Of a DNA stretch of 12,800 nt, positions 6,466-12,623 are shown piece by piece. The notes beneath the pieces were generated by a model. That model saw only the letters and a list, made by a program, of their open reading frames with translations. It ran no database searches and had not been told where the DNA came from. The stretch spans positions 1 to 12,800 of the forward strand of contig JAAZLP010000350.1 in assembly GCA_012799265.1 (NCBI GenBank). Reading direction: 5' to 3'. The position numbers were made by a program, and so were the translations under genes. The number at the start of each line of letters is the position of its first letter. Position 1 is the first letter of the stretch. The stretch is from Phyllobacteriaceae bacterium (GTDB lineage Bacteria; Pseudomonadota; Alphaproteobacteria; Rhizobiales; Devosiaceae).

Positions 6466-6907
6466 CTATCCAGCGGTTTTGCGCATCCCTGTCTTTCGAC
6501 ATGGTTACCACCCAGCGGGTGCCCGTCGGGGTCTCCTCCTGCTTCCAGAACGGGGCATCATTCTTGAGATAGTCCATCAGGAACTGGGCGCCATCAAAGG
6601 CAGCCTGCCGATGGGCGGCGAGGGTCATCACCATCATGATGGTTTCGCCCGGTACAAGCCGGCCGTGACGGTGAATGATGGCCGCATCGACCAGGCCAAA
6701 GCGCGCGATGGCCTGCTCGCGAAGGGCCGAGAGTTCATTGACGGCCAGTTCCTCATAACATTCGAGGATGAGGGCCAGGATCGGATCGCCGGGCAGGGAT
6801 CGGACGAGGCCGGTAAAGGTCACCATGGCGCCGGCTTCGATATGGCTAGCCTGGAAGGCAGTGGCCTCCCTGCCAGCGTCGAAGGGTTCGGCGGTAACGC
6901 GGATCAT
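6461..6907 (-). CDS. moaE: Molybdopterin synthase catalytic subunit
   Basis: A 148-residue large subunit of molybdopterin synthase (EC 2.8.1.12), which receives sulfur from the thiocarboxylated tail of MoaD and builds the dithiolene of molybdopterin from cyclic pyranopterin monophosphate. Family motifs are clear: GAMVTFTGLVR at 26-36, IHRHGRLVPGE at 78-88, H99-R100, and MDYLKNDAPFWKQE at 111-124. K115 and K122 match the catalytic lysines (K119 and K126 in E. coli numbering). The ATG follows the moaD stop by a single base (TGACATG) and has only a weak Shine-Dalgarno sequence, so translation is probably coupled to moaD. Its TAA stop lies inside a CtrA-type box. Confidence 0.95.
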   Translation of the reverse strand: MIRVTAEPFDAGREATAFQASHIEAGAMVTFTGLVRSLPGDPILALILECYEELAVNELSALREQAIARFGLVDAAIIHRHGRLVPGETIMMVMTLAAHRQAAFDGAQFLMDYLKNDAPFWKQEETPTGTRWVVTMSKDRDAQNRWIG

Positions 6908-6908
6908 G

Positions 6909-7163
6909 TCAGCCGCCGGTCATGGGCGGGAGGATGGCGACACTGGTCGCCCCGGCAAGTGGTGTGTCCCAAGGGACAATCCGGGCATCGCGCGAGAGTT
7001 TGAAGATCGACGGGTCGGCCATGGCCAGATCGAGAACCTCATCTCGCTTACGCAGCCAGGCGACGAGATCGGCGAGGGTCACAACTTCCGGTGGCGGCGT
7101 GACCTCGTCGCTCGAGCGATTGAGGCGCTCACGCAGCCAAGCGAAGTATAGGACCTTGATCAC
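6909..7163 (-). CDS. moaD: Molybdopterin synthase sulfur carrier subunit
   Basis: An 84-residue ubiquitin-like (beta-grasp) protein that carries sulfur as a C-terminal thiocarboxylate to MoaE. The C-terminus PPMTGG ends in the required Gly-Gly, and VIKVLYFAWLRE at the N-terminus and VAILPP near the end are typical strands. The start is a GTG at 7163 that overlaps the pgsA stop (GTGA); the open frame extends upstream, but that part is only the shadow of pgsA in another frame. There is no separate Shine-Dalgarno sequence, consistent with translational coupling to pgsA. It pairs directly with moaE downstream. Confidence 0.94.
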   Translation of the reverse strand: MIKVLYFAWLRERLNRSSDEVTPPPEVVTLADLVAWLRKRDEVLDLAMADPSIFKLSRDARIVPWDTPLAGATSVAILPPMTGG

Positions 7164-7726
7164 TTGCCAATACCCGAAAGGTGAGGCCAGGCCGAGCGGA
7201 GATAGTCCCAACCGGTCCAGACGGTGATCAATCCTGCGGCCCACAGGAGAGTCTGCGCAGCGGTGCCGAAGGCAGGAATGAGTCCTGCAAGGATCACAAA
7301 TGTCAGCGCAACAAGCTGGATCGTGGTCTTCCACTTGGCCAGCTTGCTGACAGAGAGCACCACTGTCTTGTTGCCGAGAAATTCCCGGAGGCCTGGAATG
7401 AAGGTCTCGCGGAAAATGATGGCTGCAGCAGGGATCATGTCCCAGCCCGACAGGCTGCCGTCCCAAGCGAGAACCGCGATGAGGATGTTGACCAGGATTT
7501 TGTCTGCGATCGGATCGAGCATGCGACCGAGATCAGAATACTGGTTCCAGGCACGGGCGAGAAAGCCATCGACCCAGTCGCTCGCCGCCGCCACGATATA
7601 GAGCACCAGCGCCATGATGCGCATGGTCGGGTCACCTGACATGAGGAGCGCAGCAATCGGTATGATCGCCAGTATGCGGGCGATCGTGATGATGTTGGGG
7701 ACGAGAAGCAGTGGGTTCCGAGTCAT
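7160..7726 (-). CDS. pgsA: CDP-diacylglycerol-glycerol-3-phosphate 3-phosphatidyltransferase
   Basis: A 188-residue inner-membrane enzyme that makes phosphatidylglycerol phosphate from CDP-diacylglycerol and glycerol 3-phosphate (EC 2.7.8.5), the committed step to phosphatidylglycerol and cardiolipin. The CDP-alcohol phosphotransferase signature is complete: D50, D53, G54, A57, R58, G67, D71 and D75. Hydrophobic helices lie at about 12-30, 36-49, 78-90, 97-108, 133-150 and 158-172. The ATG at 7726 gives the normal N-terminus (LLLVPNIITIAR), but no Shine-Dalgarno sequence precedes it (CTCTCCGCGC), which is unusual for the lead gene of pgsA-moaD-moaE. Upstream lies a long hairpin after aroG, so a separate promoter is likely although I cannot identify its -10 box. 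Confidence 0.95.
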   Translation of the reverse strand: MTRNPLLLVPNIITIARILAIIPIAALLMSGDPTMRIMALVLYIVAAASDWVDGFLARAWNQYSDLGRMLDPIADKILVNILIAVLAWDGSLSGWDMIPAAAIIFRETFIPGLREFLGNKTVVLSVSKLAKWKTTIQLVALTFVILAGLIPAFGTAAQTLLWAAGLITVWTGWDYLRSAWPHLSGIGK

Positions 7727-7770
7727 GCGCGGAGAGAACAGGATGGGGCGAAGGGGGTCAAGGGGAATGG

Positions 7771-7813
7771 ACGCTCATGGCCTCTTCCAAGTAGGTGGAG
7801 AGGCCATGAGCGT
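7771..7813 (-). terminator. Long hairpin after aroG
   Basis: Bases 7771-7785 pair perfectly with 7799-7813 (15 bp), and two further pairs are possible at the top. The stem begins six bases after the aroG stop codon. There is no T-run on the minus strand (the next bases are CCATTCCCC), so it may stop transcription poorly and act mainly as a 3' protective structure. Confidence 0.6.
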
Positions 7814-7819
7814 TAGTCC

Positions 7820-8893
7820 CTAAGCCACAGCCTGATTGTTGACGGCGCGGCGCTTTTCGACGGCCTCGGCTAGGGCATGGAGCGTGGTGACTGTGGTCGC
7901 CCAGTCGATGCAGCCATCGGTGATCGACTGTCCGTAGACAAGTTCCTTGCCCGGTTCGAGGTCCTGGCGGCCGGCAACGATGTTGGATTCGATCATCACG
8001 CCGATAATCCGCTTATCGCCTGCTGCCACCTGGTTGCCGATCTCTGCGCAGACAGCGGGCTGTTTTTCCGGCTTCTTGGAGGAGTTGGCGTGACTCGCGT
8101 CGATCATGATGGCGGGATTTACGCCAGCCTTGATCGCGGCCTGGGCAGCAGCTTCGACGCTGTCGGCGTCGTAATTGGTGGTTTTGCCGCCACGCAGGAT
8201 GATGTGGCAATCCTCGTTGCCGGTGGTTGCCGCGATAGCCGACTGGCCATCCTTGGTCACAGCCATGAAATGATGCGGCTGAGAGGCGGACAGCACGGCA
8301 TCAAGCGCGATCTTCACATCGCCGCTGGTGCCGTTCTTGAAGCCGACCGGACAGGAAAGTCCCGAAACCATTTCGCGGTGGATCTGACTCTCGGTGGTCC
8401 GGGCGCCGATGGCAGCCCAGGAGACGAGGTCGGCAATGTATTGCGGCGTCGTCATGTCGAGGAATTCGCAAGCCGCGGGCAGGCCGAGATTGTTAATGTC
8501 GAGCAGCAGGGTGCGGGCGGTGTTGAGACCGTCGGTGATGTTGAAGCTGCCGTCGAGATCTGGATCGTTGATCAGCCCCTTCCAGCCGACCGTGGTGCGG
8601 GGTTTCTCGAAATAAACGCGCATGATGATTTCGAGGCGATCGCCGAGCTCTTCACGGAGAGCTGCGAGGCGATTGGCATAGTCCATTGCGGCGCGCGGGT
8701 CGTGGATGGAGCAGGGACCAACAACAACGGCCAGGCGATCGTCCTGGCCGGTGAGGATGTTGTGAAAATCATGACGCGCGGCGAGCACGGTGCGCGTAGC
8801 AGCGTCAGTGCGCGGATGCTGGCGCATGACCTCGATGGGCGTGGTCAGCGGCTTGATTTCAGTGATGCGAAGGTCGTCGGTCGATTTGAGCAT
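7820..8893 (-). CDS. aroG: Class I 3-deoxy-7-phosphoheptulonate (DAHP) synthase
   Basis: A 357-residue enzyme joining phosphoenolpyruvate and erythrose 4-phosphate (EC 2.5.1.54), the entry step of the shikimate pathway. It is the E. coli AroF/G/H type. From the ATG at 8893, the metal ligands fall on C61 (GPCSIHD), H268 (DASHAN), E302 (MIESN) and D326 (ITDGC), the same numbers as in E. coli AroG, which also confirms the start; the frame is open to a TTG at 8929. KNGTSGD at 187-193 and ILRGGK at 232-237 are substrate-binding motifs. The N-terminal DDLRI at 6-10 and M147, P150 and S180 match parts of the AroG inhibitor pocket, so feedback inhibition is likely. AAGGA (8908-8904) is the ribosome binding site. 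An attenuator with an aromatic leader peptide precedes it. Confidence 0.96.
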   Translation of the reverse strand: MLKSTDDLRITEIKPLTTPIEVMRQHPRTDAATRTVLAARHDFHNILTGQDDRLAVVVGPCSIHDPRAAMDYANRLAALREELGDRLEIIMRVYFEKPRTTVGWKGLINDPDLDGSFNITDGLNTARTLLLDINNLGLPAACEFLDMTTPQYIADLVSWAAIGARTTESQIHREMVSGLSCPVGFKNGTSGDVKIALDAVLSASQPHHFMAVTKDGQSAIAATTGNEDCHIILRGGKTTNYDADSVEAAAQAAIKAGVNPAIMIDASHANSSKKPEKQPAVCAEIGNQVAAGDKRIIGVMIESNIVAGRQDLEPGKELVYGQSITDGCIDWATTVTTLHALAEAVEKRRAVNNQAVA

Positions 8894-8930
8894 CTGGTCT
8901 TGGTCCTTGGAAGTTTGCCGAGGGGCCAAG

Positions 8931-8959
8931 AAAAAAGCCGCCTCGGAAGTCGGGCGGCT
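8931..8959 (-). terminator. Attenuator terminator in the aroG leader
   Basis: On the minus strand AGCCGCC (8959-8953) pairs with GGCGGCT (8942-8936) over a ten-base loop, followed by a T-run from 8936 to 8931. It is an intrinsic terminator placed about 38 bases before the aroG ATG and after the leader peptide, so it must be read through for aroG to be expressed. Confidence 0.9.
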
Positions 8960-9020
8960 GGCTTGCGATCTTTGGGTCTGGTCTTGTCGGGATCAGGACA
9001 CGCGCGCAATAGCCTCCGCC
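8953..9020 (-). promoter_or_regulatory. Predicted antiterminator pairing of the aroG attenuator
   Basis: GGCGGAGGCT (9020-9011), inside the leader reading frame, can pair with AGCCAGCCGCC (8963-8953): five pairs, a small internal loop, then four pairs. This uses the 5' arm of the terminator, so the two structures exclude each other. GCCGCC at 9058-9053, just before the aromatic codons, can in turn pair with GGCGG of 9020-9016. Pairings were drawn by eye, without energy calculation. Confidence 0.6.
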
Positions 9021-9067
9021 GGGAGCGGATAGCTAAAATACCAATAAAAGGTGGCGGCGTTGATCAT
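8993..9067 (-). CDS. Aromatic leader peptide of the aroG attenuator
   Basis: A 24-codon open frame from ATG at 9067 to TGA at 8995-8993. Residues 7-13 are FYWYFSY, so two Phe, three Tyr and one Trp codon fall within seven codons; the rest (MINAAT and PLPAEAIARVS) is ordinary. AGGG at 9079-9076 is eight bases before the ATG and can serve as ribosome binding site. It lies between the end of the upstream gene and an intrinsic terminator ahead of aroG. This is the known design of amino acid attenuators such as the trp and pheA leaders: a ribosome stalled for want of charged Phe, Tyr or Trp tRNA would let the antiterminator form. The peptide itself probably has no function. It is too short for standard gene callers. 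Confidence 0.88.
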   Translation of the reverse strand: MINAATFYWYFSYPLPAEAIARVS

Positions 9068-9144
9068 GGGCGAGACCCTAGTAGAGGACCTATGGCTTTG
9101 TCGAGTCCCTAAATAGGCTCGGTGCGCCCAAAGTATTAGCGGAG

Positions 9145-9174
9145 AAATCGGCGACCCGCAGGGTCGCCGATTTT
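9145..9174 (-). terminator. Terminator after the split-barrel protein gene
   Basis: A 13-bp perfect stem (9145-9157 with 9161-9173) with a three-base loop. On the minus strand it ends in ATTTCTCC, and on the plus strand in ATTTTCG, so the T-run is short on both sides. It lies 17 bases after the stop codon of the 9191-9694 gene and separates it from the aroG leader. Confidence 0.75.
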
Positions 9175-9190
9175 CGTTCGTGCCAGTGGT

Positions 9191-9694
9191 TTACATAGAA
9201 ACCTTGGCGTTGTCGCCCATGTCGGGCTTGGCGCCGCTGGCGACGGCGAAGAGCATTTTCGCTCCTGCGATCAGGCCGTTTGGCCCATCCCAAAGTTCAG
9301 CATCCTCGGGGGTAACAGTGACCAAACGGATGTTCGGATCATCTTCGCTGTCCCAGAAAGCCTTGTCGAAGGCATTCCAGAGTTCCTTGATTTTGGCCCG
9401 GTCATTGCTGACGTCTGCCTTACCGGCGATCACCACGTAGGAGTGGTTGGCATTGTCGGCGAAGCCAAGGGACACGTTGGGAAACTTGGCCAGTTCCTCG
9501 ATCTTGTGGCTGTCATCCGAGGTCAGGAAGTAGATCGCATTCTCGTCGCGATTGACGCGGGCGGACATGGGGCGGCTTGCCTGCTGTTCGCCATTCCAGG
9601 TGGTGAACATGCAGAAGTCGATCTTGTCTGCGAGTTCCCAGATGCGGTCGATAGCCTCGTCGTGCGGGAGGGTCGTGTTGTTGTCTACAGCCAT
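9191..9694 (-). CDS. Pyridoxamine 5'-phosphate oxidase-like (general stress protein 26) family protein
   Basis: A 167-residue FMN-binding split-barrel protein of the general stress protein 26 type, probably a cytosolic flavin- or F420-like cofactor-binding oxidoreductase rather than true PdxH. Visible family features are FCMFTTWNGEQQASRPM at 27-43, IYFLTSDDSHKIEEL at 54-68, YVVIAGKADVSND at 86-98 and a C-terminal VTVTPEDAELWDG segment at 126-137. The PdxH substrate motifs are absent. The ATG at 9694 was chosen because AGGAG lies seven bases upstream; an in-frame start at 9724 would add ten unlikely residues. The Shine-Dalgarno sequence lies in a small hairpin. It sits 92 bases after uvrC and ends at a terminator before the aroG leader. 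The substrate is unknown. Confidence 0.87.
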   Translation of the reverse strand: MAVDNNTTLPHDEAIDRIWELADKIDFCMFTTWNGEQQASRPMSARVNRDENAIYFLTSDDSHKIEELAKFPNVSLGFADNANHSYVVIAGKADVSNDRAKIKELWNAFDKAFWDSEDDPNIRLVTVTPEDAELWDGPNGLIAGAKMLFAVASGAKPDMGDNAKVSM

Positions 9695-9701
9695 TTGATG
9701 C

Positions 9702-9717
9702 TCCTGATTGGTCAGGA
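9702..9717 (-). promoter_or_regulatory. Hairpin over the ribosome binding site of the 9191-9694 gene
   Basis: On the minus-strand mRNA UCCUGA (9717-9712) pairs with UCAGGA (9707-9702) over a CCAA loop. The 3' arm contains AGGA of the Shine-Dalgarno sequence, so folding would hide it from the ribosome. Confidence 0.35.
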
Positions 9718-9786
9718 ACAGCAACGGGTGAGCCTCGAAGCTGGTTGCGGAGGGCTCATCACTAATCGTTGGGTCCGCTGCGGGAA

Positions 9787-11667
9787 CTAGGTCCGGTTGA
9801 AGTGGTCGTAGATGAGCTGCGCCATCGCGCTTGAGATCGACGGCACGGCCTGAAGATCGGCCAGCGAGGCGCGGGAGACGGCTTTGGCAGAACCAAAGTG
9901 GTTGAGCAGGGCCCGTTTGCGCGTAGGACCAATGCCTTCGATCTCATCCAGCGGGTTCTTGACCTGATCCTTCTTGCGCTTGGCGCGGTGGGTGCCAATG
10001 GCAAAGCGGTGGGCTTCGTCTCGGAGGCGTTGAACGTAATAGAGAACCGGATCCCGGTGGGGCAGCATGAAGGCATCCTTGCCTTCCATGAAGAACTTTT
10101 CGCGGCCTGCGTCGCGGTCTTCACCCTTGGCGATGCCGATAAAGGTTACCTCCTTGGGAAGGTTGAGTTCAGCGATCACCTCGCGCACGGCGCTCATCTG
10201 GCCAGCGCCACCGTCGATGAAGACGACATCTGGCCAGTCCGGCATGCCGGTATTGTCGTCCTCGGCATCGGTCTCGCTTTCCGCCGCGAGGCGGGAAAAG
10301 CGCCGGGTCAGCACTTCGCGCATCATGCCGAAATCGTCGCCGGCGGAGATGTCGGATTTGATGTTGAAGGTCCGGTAGTGCTTCTTTGAAAAGCCTTCCT
10401 CGCCGGCCACAATCATGGCACCCACCATGTTGGTGCCGGAGATGTGCGAGTTGTCGTAGACCTCGATGCGGCGCGGCGTTTCTTCGAGGCCGAATGTTTC
10501 TGCCACACCCTCGAGCAGGGTCCGGTTGGAAGCGCCTTCGGCCAGCTGACGGCCAAGCGCTTCGCGCGCATTGTTGAGCGCGTGATTGACGAGGTCGCGC
10601 TTCTCGCCGCGCTTCGGCTGCTCGATATAGACGCGGCGTCCTGCCTGCGAGCTGAGCGCCTCTTCCATCAGCGCATGTTCTGAAAGCTCATGACTGATGA
10701 GGACGAGGCGAGCCGGGGTGCGATTCTCGTAGAACTGCGCGATAAAGGCTTCCAGCACTTCGGCATCCGTGAGGCTGGCATCGGCGCGCGGGCGATAGGG
10801 GTAATTGCCCCAGTTCTGATAGGCGCGGAAAAAGAAGACCTGCACGCAGAACTGGCCGCCTTCGTGGTGGATGGCGAAGACGTCCGCCTCTTCCACCGAG
10901 CGGGCGGTGGCATCGCCCTGTGACTGGATGAGGGCAAGGGCGGATAGCCGGTCCCGGATCATGGCGGCGCGCTCGAAGTCGAGGTCTTCGGCTGCCTGGT
11001 TCATGTCCGACTGCAGGTGCTCCTGCACCTTGCGCGATCTGCCGGAGAGGAACTGGCGTGCGTCTTCAACGAGCTCGCCATAGGCTTCGAGGCTGATCTC
11101 GCGGGTGCAGGGACCGGCGCAGCGCTTGATCTGGTATTGGAGGCACGGCCTTGTGCGGCCCGCGTAAAAGCTGTCCGAGCAGTTGCGGAGCAGAAAGGCT
11201 TTTTGCAGGCTGGCGATGGTGCGGCCAACGGCGGTGGCTGAAGCGAAGGGGCCGAAATAATGGCCTGGGCGCCGGCGCGAGCCGCGATGCTTGGTGAGCT
11301 CAGGCGCCTCATGGTCGGTGGCGATCAGGATATAAGGGAAGCTCTTGTCGTCGCGCAGCAGCACGTTGAAACGCGGCTTGAGGCGCTTGACCATATTAGC
11401 TTCAAGCAGGAGCGCCTCAGACTCGGTTTCGGTGCGCACGAACTCCATGCTCACCGTTGCGGCGATCATGCGCTGGATACGGAGCGGCAGCCCTTCGGGG
11501 CGCGTGTAATTGGTGACGCGCGCCTTGAGGTTGCGCGCCTTGCCCACATACATGACCTCGCCCTGGGCATCGAGCATGCGATAGACGCCCGGCGCTGCGG
11601 GCAGGGTGCGCACAAAGGCCCGGATGACCTCCGGACCGGATTTAGGGGGCGGGGCGATATCAGTCAT
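9787..11667 (-). CDS. uvrC: Excinuclease ABC subunit C
   Basis: A 626-residue nucleotide-excision repair nuclease that makes the 3' and then the 5' incision around a lesion marked by UvrA-UvrB. Domains in order: GIY-YIG nuclease (GVYR 27-30, YVGKARN 40-46), a cysteine cluster C163, C175, C183 and C187 that matches the iron-sulfur site described for UvrC, the UVR segment that binds UvrB (about 218-250), the RNase H-like nuclease with D405 and H408 (YDNSHISG), D485 (FIDGGAGQ) and H553 (DEAHRF), and a tandem helix-hairpin-helix (about 573-624). Length is normal and all catalytic residues are present. The ATG overlaps the stop of the upstream SDR gene (ATGA), so the two form an operon. Confidence 0.97.
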   Translation of the reverse strand: MTDIAPPPKSGPEVIRAFVRTLPAAPGVYRMLDAQGEVMYVGKARNLKARVTNYTRPEGLPLRIQRMIAATVSMEFVRTETESEALLLEANMVKRLKPRFNVLLRDDKSFPYILIATDHEAPELTKHRGSRRRPGHYFGPFASATAVGRTIASLQKAFLLRNCSDSFYAGRTRPCLQYQIKRCAGPCTREISLEAYGELVEDARQFLSGRSRKVQEHLQSDMNQAAEDLDFERAAMIRDRLSALALIQSQGDATARSVEEADVFAIHHEGGQFCVQVFFFRAYQNWGNYPYRPRADASLTDAEVLEAFIAQFYENRTPARLVLISHELSEHALMEEALSSQAGRRVYIEQPKRGEKRDLVNHALNNAREALGRQLAEGASNRTLLEGVAETFGLEETPRRIEVYDNSHISGTNMVGAMIVAGEEGFSKKHYRTFNIKSDISAGDDFGMMREVLTRRFSRLAAESETDAEDDNTGMPDWPDVVFIDGGAGQMSAVREVIAELNLPKEVTFIGIAKGEDRDAGREKFFMEGKDAFMLPHRDPVLYYVQRLRDEAHRFAIGTHRAKRKKDQVKNPLDEIEGIGPTRKRALLNHFGSAKAVSRASLADLQAVPSISSAMAQLIYDHFNRT

Positions 11668-12452
11668 GATCGGGGCGTAGGCCCGCTTTTTGGCAGAAAT
11701 TCGAGGTGTTCGCCGCCATCAAGGGCCAGCATCTGACCGGTGAAACTTGGCATGGACAGAATCGCGAGAACACCGCGGGCGATGGCTTCTGGGCCTGCAT
11801 TTCGTTTCAGCGGCAGGGCCTCAACCGAGGCGTCGAATTCAGCCTGGGTCTGGCGGGAGTTCGGCAGGACCGGGCCGGGGCCGATCGCATTGACGCGAAT
11901 GGCGGGCGCGAGGGATTGCGCCAGCGTGCGCGTTGCCGTCCACAGGACTGATTTCGACAGCGTGTAGCTGAAGTATCCCGGGCCGGGATGCAGCACGCGC
12001 TCGTCGATCATGTTGATGATATTGCCTTCAACGCCGCCCGGGAGCTGAGCAGCAAAGTCGCGGGCGAGGAACACCGGCGCCTCTGCATGAACGGCGAAAT
12101 GCGCGTCCCACAGGGCCTCATCGACATCAATGGCGGCATCGGGCTCGAAGATTGATGCGTTGTTGATGAGAACGGTCAGGGGCCCGAAGACTTCCGCTGC
12201 GCGCCCAATGAGGTTCTGGCGGTCGGCGCGGTTGGCAAGGTCGGCCCTGACGATGTCGGCACGCCCGCCGGCCGCGCGGATGCGCTCGCAGACGGCTTGC
12301 GCCCCATCAGCGGTCGAACGGTAGTGAATGATGACGGCATGGCCGTCCATGGCCAGCGCGTAGGCAATGGCGGCGCCGATGCGGTCGCCCGCCCCGGTGA
12401 CGAGGGCGACGGAACTGGGCTGGGATGAGAAGGTAGTCAGGGTCGGAGGCAT
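11664..12452 (-). CDS. Short-chain dehydrogenase/reductase, PTR1/FolM-like (probable pteridine reductase)
   Basis: A 262-residue NAD(P)H-dependent Rossmann oxidoreductase. Cofactor motif TGAGDRIG at 19-26, NNAS at 97-100, and catalytic Y163 and K167 in YTLSK are present. The residue 13 before the Tyr is D150 (NMIDER), not the usual Ser. This Asp-Tyr-Lys set and the following GPGPVLP segment match pteridine reductase PTR1 and E. coli FolM, so reduction of dihydropterins is the likely activity; an unrelated SDR role cannot be excluded. It overlaps uvrC by four bases. The start is uncertain: in-frame ATGs occur at 12452, 12464 and 12482, none with a good Shine-Dalgarno sequence; I chose the one nearest the Rossmann domain. 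Gene calls of up to ten more residues are equally possible. Confidence 0.88.
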   Translation of the reverse strand: MPPTLTTFSSQPSSVALVTGAGDRIGAAIAYALAMDGHAVIIHYRSTADGAQAVCERIRAAGGRADIVRADLANRADRQNLIGRAAEVFGPLTVLINNASIFEPDAAIDVDEALWDAHFAVHAEAPVFLARDFAAQLPGGVEGNIINMIDERVLHPGPGYFSYTLSKSVLWTATRTLAQSLAPAIRVNAIGPGPVLPNSRQTQAEFDASVEALPLKRNAGPEAIARGVLAILSMPSFTGQMLALDGGEHLEFLPKSGPTPRS

Positions 12453-12623
12453 CGGGGAGACCATAGGCCGTAACGGCCACATTCTTCAATCGCTGGCTTT
12501 GTCACGTGCACTAATGCGCGGCGCTGACAGGCCATGACAGCAGACCATTGGTGGGATTGAAAAAGAGGCGTAGCCTCCCAGCTGCCGGATCGAGGAGACC
12601 GGCGAATCAGAGAGGGTACTATC
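12453..12623. other. Divergent intergenic region between the SDR gene and a small membrane protein gene
   Basis: About 170 bases (shorter if an upstream SDR start is used). It holds a small hairpin, GAGGC-GTA-GCCTC at 12565-12577, and the ribosome binding site GAGGG at 12612-12616. Promoters for the SDR-uvrC operon and for the 12624 gene must lie here, but I could not select convincing -35/-10 pairs. Confidence 0.4.

Noticed and set aside
7164..7466. N-terminal extension of moaD in the same frame
   Set aside because: It overlaps pgsA in another frame, and its His/Cys/Arg-rich residues look like a shadow; the GTG at 7163 gives the normal MoaD start.
7733..7761. TTGACC-based promoter for pgsA
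   Set aside because: The -10 position at 17 bases is TTCTCT, with too few matches to support a call.
9076..9104. Promoter candidate for the aroG leader with TCGACA as -35
   Set aside because: At 17-base spacing the -10 would be CTAGGG, which is poor, and the start site would fall at or after the leader Shine-Dalgarno sequence.
7877..9112. 411-codon plus-strand open frame opposite aroG
   Set aside because: It is the mirror of a well-supported DAHP synthase gene. Its product resembles no family and it has no convincing ribosome binding site.
9729..9758. Bulged hairpin after uvrC
   Set aside because: Eight pairs with a bulge, a 13-base loop and no T-run are too weak to call a terminator.
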